From NCBI GenBank assembly GCA_963730375.1, contig CAVSRJ010000001.1, positions 372,001-436,000 on the forward strand: 64,000 bases of DNA, given 5' to 3'. The position numbers and the translations under genes were made by a program. Below, piece after piece: positions 33,894 through 41,572 of this stretch. This DNA is from UBA6224 sp963730375. GTDB lineage: Bacteria; Patescibacteriota; Saccharimonadia; Saccharimonadales; UBA4665. Every line of letters starts with the position of its first letter. The stretch's first letter is position 1. The notes below the pieces were generated by a model. It made no database searches. It saw nothing but the letters and a program-made list of their open reading frames with translations, and was not told the origin of the DNA.

Positions 33894-35731
33894 TCTTCGA
33901 GTACTTTTATACGGTGTGCTCGTAGCGCATAGAGGATGACAATCACATCCACAACCTCCTGTAGTAGCGCACCTAGTACAGGGGTAAATTTGCCAGTGGC
34001 AAAGATCAACATCAAGACCAGGCTAATGCCAATACCAATGAGAATGCTTTGTTTGGCGATGCTGAGGGTACGCTTGGCGACGGCCATGGCACGGGCGACG
34101 TGCATGATATCGTCCTGCATGAGAACGATATCGGCGGATTCGCTGGCGGCGGTGCTGCCACGTGCGCCGAGGGCAATCCCGACATCGGCAGCCGTCAGGA
34201 CGGGTGCGTCATTGACGCCATCACCGACAAAGGTAACTGGCCGGTCGTTGACAGCTTCGATAACGCGTAGCTTGTCGCCTGGCAGTGCCTCGGCATAGAA
34301 CTCGGCGATACCAGCACGTTTGGCCATGGTTTTGGCAACCGCCTGGTTGTCGCCGGTTATCATGACGGTACGTTTGACACCTAGCTTGAGTAGCTTACTC
34401 AACGTGGAGGTGGCGTTGCTCCGCAATGGATCCTCGAAGGTAATAATCCCGGCCAATGTACCGCCAATCGCGACGTAGGCAGCAGTCTGATTAACAGATG
34501 ATTGCTTGAACGAGGTGGGGAATTCAACCGAGTGTTCATGCATAAAATCAGCGCGACCCACCAGGACGTCGTGTCCGCGCAAATGTGCCTTCAGACCATG
34601 ACCGGCCGCTTCGTTGACATGCTTGGCTTTGCCGTACTTTACGCCCTGTTCATCAGCGGCTGTTACTACCGCCTGGGCGAGAACGTGGGTAGAGCTTTGC
34701 TCGAGACTGGCCGCAGCAGACAGCACGTCGGACTGGGTGAAAGAGTTATATGTTTTTACCCCAGATACGGTCGGCTGGCCGACGGTCAGTGTGCCGGTCT
34801 TGTCGAACGCCATGGTCTGGGTATCGGCGAGGCGTTCCAGAGCCGACCCGGTCTTGACAATGATGCCGTATTTGCTGGCACGGCTCATGCCTGATATGAA
34901 GGCAATTGGCGCTGCCAACAACAGCGGGCAGGGCGTCGCGACGACGATCACTTCCAGGAATCGAATGGCATCACCACTGATATACCAGACTGAACCGGCA
35001 ATCGCGAACGACATAATAGTAAACGGAATGCTATAGCGATCGGCCAGCCGGACAAATGGCGCCTGGCTTTTTTGGGCGGCACGTACCAGCTTAATAATTT
35101 GCTCGTATTGGCTGTCTTTGGCGCTATGCAGGGCTCTGACTGTTATGGCGCCGTCCAGATTGACCGATCCACTCAGGATTTGCTCATCGACACCGTGGAC
35201 TTGTGGCAAGCTTTCGCCGGTAAGGCTCGATTCGTCAAAGCTGGCTTTACCCTCAATAATGACGGAATCAACCGGCACGACTTCACCGGGTTTGATGACT
35301 AGTTTGTCGCTGGTGCGCACCTCAGTTACGGGCACGTCTCGCGTCTTACTACCGCGAAGCAGATGAGCAATCTGCGGTGCTCGGGTTAGCAGTGCATCCA
35401 ATTCGCTTTTGGCGCGGTGTTCAGCGTAATCCTCCAGTGATTCACCACCCGTCAGCATCAACACGACAATGATAGCTGCCCAGTACTGCCCCAATATTAC
35501 GGAAGTCACAATGGCTGTCAGCGCCAAGATATCGAGTCCGTAGGCGCCACTGCGAAAATCGTCCCACATACCCATGATGAGGGGTATGGTTGCAATCAGC
35601 GATGCTACCGCCAGCAGCCAATGCGCCAAGGTGTGTAGCCCGGCCAAGGCCAATCCGGCTGCAATCACCGCCGCAATCAGTGCGAAACTAAATTGTTTAT
35701 AGCGCCACAAAAATCGTGCCAATTTCTTCAT
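33890..35731 (-). CDS. P1B-type heavy-metal transporting ATPase
   Basis: 613 aa. Order: two N-terminal helix pairs, actuator SFDESSLTGESLPQ, a membrane metal site ATPCPLLLAAPIAF (T-P-C-P), phosphorylation site AFDKTGTLTVGQP, nucleotide domain with H-P replaced by the STHVLAQAVV region, MITGDNQAVA and hinge FVGDGVNDAPVL. There is no N-terminal metal-binding domain. The TPCP motif is close to the APCP and TPC variants, whose metal differs, so the ion cannot be named. It probably exports a transition metal. Confidence 0.9.
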   Translation of the reverse strand: MKKLARFLWRYKQFSFALIAAVIAAGLALAGLHTLAHWLLAVASLIATIPLIMGMWDDFRSGAYGLDILALTAIVTSVILGQYWAAIIVVLMLTGGESLEDYAEHRAKSELDALLTRAPQIAHLLRGSKTRDVPVTEVRTSDKLVIKPGEVVPVDSVIIEGKASFDESSLTGESLPQVHGVDEQILSGSVNLDGAITVRALHSAKDSQYEQIIKLVRAAQKSQAPFVRLADRYSIPFTIMSFAIAGSVWYISGDAIRFLEVIVVATPCPLLLAAPIAFISGMSRASKYGIIVKTGSALERLADTQTMAFDKTGTLTVGQPTVSGVKTYNSFTQSDVLSAAASLEQSSTHVLAQAVVTAADEQGVKYGKAKHVNEAAGHGLKAHLRGHDVLVGRADFMHEHSVEFPTSFKQSSVNQTAAYVAIGGTLAGIITFEDPLRSNATSTLSKLLKLGVKRTVMITGDNQAVAKTMAKRAGIAEFYAEALPGDKLRVIEAVNDRPVTFVGDGVNDAPVLTAADVGIALGARGSTAASESADIVLMQDDIMHVARAMAVAKRTLSIAKQSILIGIGISLVLMLIFATGKFTPVLGALLQEVVDVIVILYALRAHRIKVLED

Positions 35732-36000
35732 GTTTTCTCCGATTTAGTCTTCGAATCTAGTATAGCAATTACCACCGCGCCATACGGCATGTTTTGCAAA
35801 TGATGCAAAAAGTCGTGCATTGTAAGAATTTTGGCTTGCATTCTGTTTAAGATGGGAGTAATTTTGACACCAACACAAACAGTAGGTTACGCATGAGAGG
35901 CGCTAGGGCCTTGACCACCGTTTGAGTGGCGTACTCGTTCCGTCTGAATGCCGAAGAGCAAACAGTAACAACTAAGCTCAACATGATGAAAGGAGCGCGT

Positions 36001-39000
36001 ATGCCAAAAATATCATATATTAAACGTTTATCTGGGCGCCTAAGGAGCTTTATGCTCGCAGGTGCTTTTTTGATGGTGCAACTCATCGCACCATTGTCGG
36101 CCACTGGCTTAGCCAGCGCGACGCAGCCAGCAGATCCACCTGGCAATAACGGTACACTTAAAGTGCATGAAAAGGGCACGCCATCCGGTACCGAGAACAA
36201 TGATCCCAAGGTGTGTGCCTTCAACTTTGAAGGCTTTGGTTTTGACGTTGGCCAAGATGGCTATATCCAAATTGATGGCCAGGGTCAGACTACGGGCACC
36301 TATGGGGACTACGCATTTGGCCCGACTGTAGCCGATCCACAGCACACCAGCTACGCCGAGACACAGTACTTCAACGACGGCGGAGTAACTATACCGGACG
36401 GCCACTACAAGGCTACGTTGTACGGTAAAGATACCGGGCAAAACATCGACCTTAAGGACGAAAAAGCTAAGAGCAAAGTTTTTAAGGTGGAATGTACGCC
36501 ACCAGAACCAAAGGGATTAATAAAGATTGAAAAGGACGCAATACCTGACAGTACGCAGCCTTTTACATTCATGACGCAAGGGCTGAGTACTGACAATTCC
36601 GGCTTCACATTGACGGACACCTCTGCTGCTGGATTGCCAAGTAAGTCGTTTGAAAAATTGCCAGCAGGCACATACAAAGTCCGAGAATCCTACACTCAGG
36701 GCTGGCGACTGACCGACATCACATGTTCACGTGGAGCCGAGGTTAGTGAATCACTAGAAGACGCTAGTGTGACGATATATCTTTCGGAAGGCGAGCACGT
36801 CCGCTGTACTTTCGAAAACCGACCCAAGGAAGTTCGAGAAAAGCCAACTCTTTCACTCGTGAAGAAGGTCAACGGCGGAGACGCCAAACCGACCGACTGG
36901 AAGTTATGGGCTATTCCGCCAAACGAGCAGTATCAAGTAAGTGGCTATGGTGGTTTTGAGCCAACTGAAGTTGCGGCAAATATTGTTTACACACTAAAGG
37001 AGACAGGTGGCCTAGATGGATACACTGCGGGCGCCTGGAAATGTGACGGGGGGAGTCAGGATGGGAATACCATCAAGCTAGCATCTGGCAACAACGTTAC
37101 CTGTACTATTACGAACACACGCGACACCGGAACAGTCACCGTTAATAAGGTTGTGAAGTCGGAAAACGACCGTGGACTGTTTAACCTTCAGATAAACGGT
37201 GAGACCTATGCCGAGAATGTCGGCAACGGCGGTACAACCGGTGCACAAACAGTGCCGACCGGTGAGTACGTCGTGAGTGAAGCTGCCGGCATGTACACGA
37301 ACATGAACCACTACATGAGTTCCTACAAGTGTTACGACGGCGAGCAGAAGGTTGCCTACGGTTTTGGTACCATGTCTAGCAAGTTTGTAGTTGAGGCTGG
37401 CCACAATGTAGTCTGTACCTTCTACAATGTGCGTAAGCCAGAATACAAGCCCGCTACCATTACGGTGGTCAAGAACCTCGACCTCAATGGAGACGGCAAG
37501 GTAGACGTCCGTGACACAAACAAGTGGACATGGACCTACGGTAACAAACAGCACGAAGACATACAGAGCCAGGTCTACAAGACCGGCAGCCACAACCCCG
37601 TAACCGTCAAGCCAGGTAAGTACACCGTTACTGAAGGCCAGCGCGAAGGCTATCACGTGACCCAGAGCGCTTGCTACGTAAAGGGCCAGCACGAAGGCGA
37701 TGACCACGAAGAGAGCTTGGTACAGGGCCTTGGAAGTAACCATGAAGATCGAGCCAGTACGTCTGAGCATGTTTGGCTGAAACCTGGCGATCACGCGATC
37801 TGTGTCTTTACCAACACCAGGGACACTGCCAAAGTCAAAGTCGTAAAACACTTGGCTCCATCCGACGATAATGGACTGTTCAACCTATGGGTGAACGGAC
37901 ATGTCGTGAGGTATGCTGCCAGCAACGGTGACAGCAGCCACTGGACGACGGTCCCAACCGGCCATGTCCAGGTCGCCGAAAGCGCATCGCACAAGAGCGA
38001 GACTAACCTGTCCGACTACCGCTCCAGCTATGTATGTTACGAATGGAATAAAGGTATCTTTGACGACAACCACAATTGGCCACCACGCCAAGATGGCGGT
38101 GACCAAGAACGCGTATTGGGGCTATTCTCCGAAGCGAAGCAACAGCACGAATACGAGCATCAAGAGGGACACAAACCTAAGATTGTAGCCAGGGGCTACA
38201 GCACATGGGTAAAAGACCTGCGCGTGAGCAAAAACGACCATGTGACCTGTGTCTTCACTAATGTCCGCAAGCCAAGCATCACCATCGTCAAAGATGCACA
38301 GCCGGACAGTACTCAAGCGTTCGACTTCCAGACTAATGCCAGTCACCACGACAAGTACTTTACGTTGGTGGACGATGGCACCGGCGATGGCACCGGCGAA
38401 GGCAACAGCAAGACCTTCAGCCATATCTACAGTGGTAAGTACTACACCTTCCAGGAAAAGGATATGTCACAGCTGAACTGGATGCTCGACTCCATCAGTT
38501 GCGAGGGTAGCGACGGTTGGAAGGTGACCGAGGATCACATGCTAGTCGTACAACCAAAGATGGGTGAACAGGTCGTCTGTACATTCGTTAACGTTAAAAA
38601 AGCCGAAGTAACCATCGTAAAAGATGCGACGACTGACAGCCCAAGTGCATTTAACTTCTCCACGAACCTTACTGGCGACACGTCACTGTTCTCACTCGTC
38701 GACAACGGCAAGGATCCGGAGTTGGCCAGCAAGAGCTTCATGGTACAGCCCGGCACCTACACGGTAGAAGAGAAATCACTGGCTGGCTGGAACCTCAGCA
38801 AAATCAACTGCTCAGAGGGTGCGACCGTCGAATGGAGTGGCACAGGACTTCAGATTACGGTGGCAGCAGGCGATGACATCACCTGTACATTCGTGAACGA
38901 TCCAACCGGTGGTAGCGGCGGCCAGGTTCTCGGGGCATCGACTACGGTAAGCCAGGGGCCAACCCTCGTAAACACTGGCAACAATGCACTCATCAACTTG

Positions 39001-39075
39001 ATTGCTGGACTAATGTTCATCATCATGGCGATTGGCGCCCGCTGGTTCGGCCGCACGCAGACGAGCGTAATCTAA
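36001..39075 (+). CDS. Giant secreted protein with SpaA-like repeats and LVNTG sorting signal
   Basis: 1024 aa from ATG 36001, chosen for AAAGGAGCG before it. Signal peptide (FMLAGAFLMVQLIAPLSA), then seven repeats, each ending in a Cys-Thr/Val-Phe-x-Asn strand: CTFENR, CTITNT, CTFYNV, CVFTNT, CVFTNV, CTFVNV and CTFVND. They begin with patterns such as ITIVKDAQPDSTQAF. This resembles the prealbumin-like SpaA/DUF5979 fold of Gram-positive stalk proteins. The end reads VLGASTTVSQGPTLVNTG, a hydrophobic helix and RWFGRTQ. It is probably a sortase-linked stalk reaching towards a host cell. Confidence 0.85.
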   Translation: MPKISYIKRLSGRLRSFMLAGAFLMVQLIAPLSATGLASATQPADPPGNNGTLKVHEKGTPSGTENNDPKVCAFNFEGFGFDVGQDGYIQIDGQGQTTGTYGDYAFGPTVADPQHTSYAETQYFNDGGVTIPDGHYKATLYGKDTGQNIDLKDEKAKSKVFKVECTPPEPKGLIKIEKDAIPDSTQPFTFMTQGLSTDNSGFTLTDTSAAGLPSKSFEKLPAGTYKVRESYTQGWRLTDITCSRGAEVSESLEDASVTIYLSEGEHVRCTFENRPKEVREKPTLSLVKKVNGGDAKPTDWKLWAIPPNEQYQVSGYGGFEPTEVAANIVYTLKETGGLDGYTAGAWKCDGGSQDGNTIKLASGNNVTCTITNTRDTGTVTVNKVVKSENDRGLFNLQINGETYAENVGNGGTTGAQTVPTGEYVVSEAAGMYTNMNHYMSSYKCYDGEQKVAYGFGTMSSKFVVEAGHNVVCTFYNVRKPEYKPATITVVKNLDLNGDGKVDVRDTNKWTWTYGNKQHEDIQSQVYKTGSHNPVTVKPGKYTVTEGQREGYHVTQSACYVKGQHEGDDHEESLVQGLGSNHEDRASTSEHVWLKPGDHAICVFTNTRDTAKVKVVKHLAPSDDNGLFNLWVNGHVVRYAASNGDSSHWTTVPTGHVQVAESASHKSETNLSDYRSSYVCYEWNKGIFDDNHNWPPRQDGGDQERVLGLFSEAKQQHEYEHQEGHKPKIVARGYSTWVKDLRVSKNDHVTCVFTNVRKPSITIVKDAQPDSTQAFDFQTNASHHDKYFTLVDDGTGDGTGEGNSKTFSHIYSGKYYTFQEKDMSQLNWMLDSISCEGSDGWKVTEDHMLVVQPKMGEQVVCTFVNVKKAEVTIVKDATTDSPSAFNFSTNLTGDTSLFSLVDNGKDPELASKSFMVQPGTYTVEEKSLAGWNLSKINCSEGATVEWSGTGLQITVAAGDDITCTFVNDPTGGSGGQVLGASTTVSQGPTLVNTGNNALINLIAGLMFIIMAIGARWFGRTQTSVI

Positions 39076-39088
39076 CACAAAGTTAAAA

Positions 39089-39130
39089 CAAAATAAAAAA
39101 CCGGTCATCAACGACCGGTTTTTTATTTGG
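39089..39130. terminator. Bidirectional terminator after the giant gene
   Basis: AAATAAAAAACCGGTC and GACCGGTTTTTTATTT pair around ATCAAC. Confidence 0.9.
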
Positions 39131-39250
39131 GGCGAATGAGGGGACTCGCCTTGTCGCCGAGCGCAAAACTGCGCTGGCCAGACAATGTTGCTTCCATGGT
39201 CGCAACGAAGGTCCGGGGTTTGCCACTGGCAAACCCGTTCGATTCCATAG
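39128..39250 (-). repeat. Palindromic element carrying a tRNA-His 3' end copy
   Basis: 39128-39148 matches the tRNA-His 3' end (39288-39308) at 19 of 21 bases, 160 bp away. The interior shares long blocks with 62055-62160: GAGCGCAAAA-TGCGCT, CCATGGTCGC, AAGGTCCGGGGTTTGCCACT and GGCAAACCC. The left end holds an inverted piece of the same T-arm (GTTCGATTCC). Confidence 0.75.
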
Positions 39251-39253
39251 CCA

Positions 39254-39282
39254 TAATAAAAAGGCCAGTTTCCTGACCTTCT
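39254..39282 (-). terminator. Terminator of tRNA-His
   Basis: On the minus strand GAAGGTCAG and CTGGCCTTTTT pair around GAAA. Confidence 0.7.
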
Positions 39283-39287
39283 TATCA

Positions 39288-39363
39288 TGGGGCGAATGAA
39301 GGGAATCGAACCCTCGTCTTCGGGACCACAACCCAACGTTCTAACCGTTGAACTACATCCGCC
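39288..39363 (-). tRNA. tRNA-His(GTG), CCA encoded
   Basis: Eight-base acceptor GGCGGATG/CATTCGCC with the extra G-1 typical of tRNA-His, encoded CCA. Anticodon stem TTGGG/CCCGA, loop TTGTGGT, anticodon GTG. Confidence 0.94.
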
Positions 39364-39411
39364 TTAACGCCACAACGAGACTTAGCCGTCAGTTCCGACG
39401 CAACAGGGGTG

Positions 39412-39417
39412 ATTATA
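39412..39417 (-). promoter_or_regulatory. -10 box of tRNA-His
   Basis: TATAAT within GGTATAATCACCCCTGTTG, a 19-nt block identical to the tRNA-Pro(TGG) promoter region. Confidence 0.7.
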
Positions 39418-39446
39418 CCGTATGTAGGTTCATTTGGCTAGTCCCC

Positions 39447-39737
39447 TCATGAAGCATTACCGCCCCAGATTGTCGGCACATCTTCGAGTGATGGTGGCCT
39501 GAGTTCGGCTACGAGCTCGTCGATGTTTACTCCTGCTGCGCGCAGCAGCGCATTACTTTCGATAAGGGCTAACACATGCTCTCGATGCGCAGCTTCTAAC
39601 CCGGCCATTTGTCGTCGCAACATGCCAAGCTTTTGGTGGAGATCGATGTGCCGTGCTCGAAGTTCGTGAGGATCACTGGACTCAAACAGCGGAACAACGT
39701 TCGTTGGTTGCTGACTGTTTTCATGTCCGTTACGCAT
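39447..39737 (-). CDS. Small coiled-coil protein, unknown
   Basis: 96 aa. The middle is a predicted coiled coil (ELRARHIDLHQKLGMLRRQM, LEAAHREHVLALIESNALLR) and the end is ELRPPSLEDVPTIWGGNAS. There is no signal peptide, membrane helix or cysteine. It lies alone between tRNA-His and tRNA-Arg, with no neighbour to suggest a role. I do not recognise a family. It may be a small adaptor or nucleoid-associated protein, but this is only a guess from its helix content. Confidence 0.55.
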   Translation of the reverse strand: MRNGHENSQQPTNVVPLFESSDPHELRARHIDLHQKLGMLRRQMAGLEAAHREHVLALIESNALLRAAGVNIDELVAELRPPSLEDVPTIWGGNAS

Positions 39738-39830
39738 CCCTTGCTCCGGTTACGCAGTAAGTTTAGTATAGAGCTTAAGCATAAGCTTTTACAATAGTTT
39801 TCGCGTGCGCCCTCGCTAGCACGAGTTGCC

Positions 39831-39865
39831 AATAAAATAGCCTCGGCAAGCCAAGGCTATTTTAT
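39831..39865. terminator. Terminator of tRNA-Arg(TCT)
   Basis: AATAAAATAGCCT and AGGCTATTTTATT pair around CGGCAAGCCA. Confidence 0.85.
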
Positions 39866-39942
39866 TGGTACCCCGGGTAGGGTTCGAACCTACGACCTGA
39901 AGCTTAGAAGTCTCCTGCTCTATCCAGCTGAGCTACCGGGGC
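39866..39942 (-). tRNA. tRNA-Arg(TCT), CCA encoded
   Basis: Acceptor GCCCCGG/CCGGGGT, discriminator A, CCA. Loop CTTCTAA, anticodon TCT. The base pair next to the loop is A-G, a mismatch in the anticodon stem. Confidence 0.92.
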
Positions 39943-40065
39943 TTAAAATTTCAAACCAGCGAAGCATTTGAAATTTTGCAAGGGAAGAATGATGGTGCGT
40001 GGGAATACTTTGTATATTCTTGGCGGCGTGCTCGGCAAAATCCAAGGCCGAAACGAATTCTGACG

Positions 40066-40140
40066 TGGTGCGGGTGGGGAGAATCGAACTCCCGTCTCGA
40101 GCTTGGAAGGCTTGCATACTAGCCACTGTACTACACCCGC
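40066..40140 (-). tRNA. tRNA-Gly(TCC), CCA encoded
   Basis: Acceptor GCGGGTG/CACCCGC, CCA. Anticodon loop CTTCCAA, anticodon TCC, T-arm GGGAGTTCGATTCTCCC. An AT-rich hairpin AAAATTTCAAA/TTTGAAATTTT follows on its 3' side at 39945-39977. Confidence 0.93.
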
Positions 40141-40264
40141 GCAACACAAGGATTATAGCAGAACATAATGACCGGTACCACTGTTACCTAGATGAACGTA
40201 CATTGCCATTAGCATTCAATACCAGAGAATTCACATAAATAAAAAAATATCGTAGAGTATAGTG

Positions 40265-41545
40265 ATGGTATATCGTCATGGCGCGAGGGTTGAGCGGAAA
40301 AGAAACCGTTACGGTGTCTATCCTAGGGTTGTAGCGTCATTGGTGGCAACGACATGTATTAGTTCGTTTGCGTACGCGAATGTACAAGAGCCGGTCTTTG
40401 CTCCAAGCGTAACAAGAGGCACGAGTCAAACAGGGAGTTCCCATGCTCCAGGAAAGGGGGCATCACAGATGAGGCAAACATTAGGCGCTAATACGGACGC
40501 TGTCAAACATGTCATCTCAGGGGTGTCCTCAACTACTTGCTCGTATGGTCCGAGTCACAATTTGGCAAATGCTCACGCCGCTGTATTGCGAAAGCTTGCC
40601 GAGTACGAAAAGGTGTGCAGCGGTGCAGTGGCCGGCACTGCAAGTTTTTTTGTGCCGTTTCCAGCTAGCGCTGCACAAGCCAATGCTAATGCCGAAGATG
40701 TTGCAGCTGTTCTTTCAGATTTCGAACAGCATGGTATCAAGCCACTCATCTTCCTAGAGCCAACAAATAATGGGAAAAGTATTGATTTCAAGGCATGTTC
40801 TACTGGGGCATATGATGCCGTACTAGACGTTTACTTTAAAAAGTTGAAGACACTCGGTGTTACTAGTGCCACAATGGGGACATGGGTCATTTTTCCGGAG
40901 GCAAACATTCCAGTCTGGAATACTGTCGACCCAGCACTGTTCGTTAAGAACGTGACAAAAATAGCCGGAAAACAAAAACAATATTTTCCCGGCAGCAATG
41001 CCAGTGTCATGCTCGACAGCATGACATACCCAAGCAGTTCATCGTGGAGTGGGGGACGTTACATCAGCTTGAAACCCTACTTGGCTAACATACCTCGAGG
41101 ATTTATAGACAGCTTCGGGCTGCAGGGTTTCCCGTGGTCGCCGCCTGCTGGCCAGGACGGAGCGCTCTATTCTCCGCCGGTATACCTTAGAACTGATTTG
41201 GCGGTTGAGGCTGCCAGGACATTAGGGGTAAAAGAAATATGGTTTAATACGGGAACCTTTGGAAGGTCGTATGCACAAAATGCATCACAGCGTGTTTTAG
41301 TAACCGCGTCGGCACGACAACAGATGCTTGATCAAGTAGTGCAGCTGGCGGCATCGGTACAGTCTCAAGGATATTCGGTAGCAGTCCATCTTTTTGCGGA
41401 AAACAAATCCACTACCAGCGAAGGAATAGATTGGGCATATTGGCACTCTCCAGCGAATCTCGACAAAAACAGTGATGTGTTTACATCATTTGCACGCAAT
41501 CTTCGTGCTGCTAGCATTCCTCTGTGGTTGTTTGATACAGAATGA
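40265..41545 (+). CDS. Secreted protein, possibly a TIM-barrel glycoside hydrolase
   Basis: 426 aa from the ATG at 40265; a GTG is one codon earlier. A signal peptide-like segment (RVVASLVATTCISSFAYAN) is followed by a region that reads like alternating strands and helices of a barrel: GIKPLIFLEPTNNGKS, ATMGTWVIFPEANIPVWN (Glu at a strand end), FIDSFGLQGFPWSPP, KEIWFNTGTFGRSY and YSVAVHLFAENKSTTSEG. The acidic residues at strand ends suggest a sugar-cleaving enzyme, but no family is recognised. TAGAGT at 40253-40258 ends 6 nt before the ATG. It converges with the deacetylase gene. Confidence 0.6.
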   Translation: MVYRHGARVERKRNRYGVYPRVVASLVATTCISSFAYANVQEPVFAPSVTRGTSQTGSSHAPGKGASQMRQTLGANTDAVKHVISGVSSTTCSYGPSHNLANAHAAVLRKLAEYEKVCSGAVAGTASFFVPFPASAAQANANAEDVAAVLSDFEQHGIKPLIFLEPTNNGKSIDFKACSTGAYDAVLDVYFKKLKTLGVTSATMGTWVIFPEANIPVWNTVDPALFVKNVTKIAGKQKQYFPGSNASVMLDSMTYPSSSSWSGGRYISLKPYLANIPRGFIDSFGLQGFPWSPPAGQDGALYSPPVYLRTDLAVEAARTLGVKEIWFNTGTFGRSYAQNASQRVLVTASARQQMLDQVVQLAASVQSQGYSVAVHLFAENKSTTSEGIDWAYWHSPANLDKNSDVFTSFARNLRAASIPLWLFDTE

Positions 41546-41572
41546 ATGAGGGACTACTGGTTGATATCGGTC

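Noticed and set aside
37078..37851. 257-aa minus-strand ORF in the giant surface gene
   Set aside because: Antisense shadow; its hydrophobic Val/Leu content mirrors the Asn/Lys/Asp codons of the sense strand.
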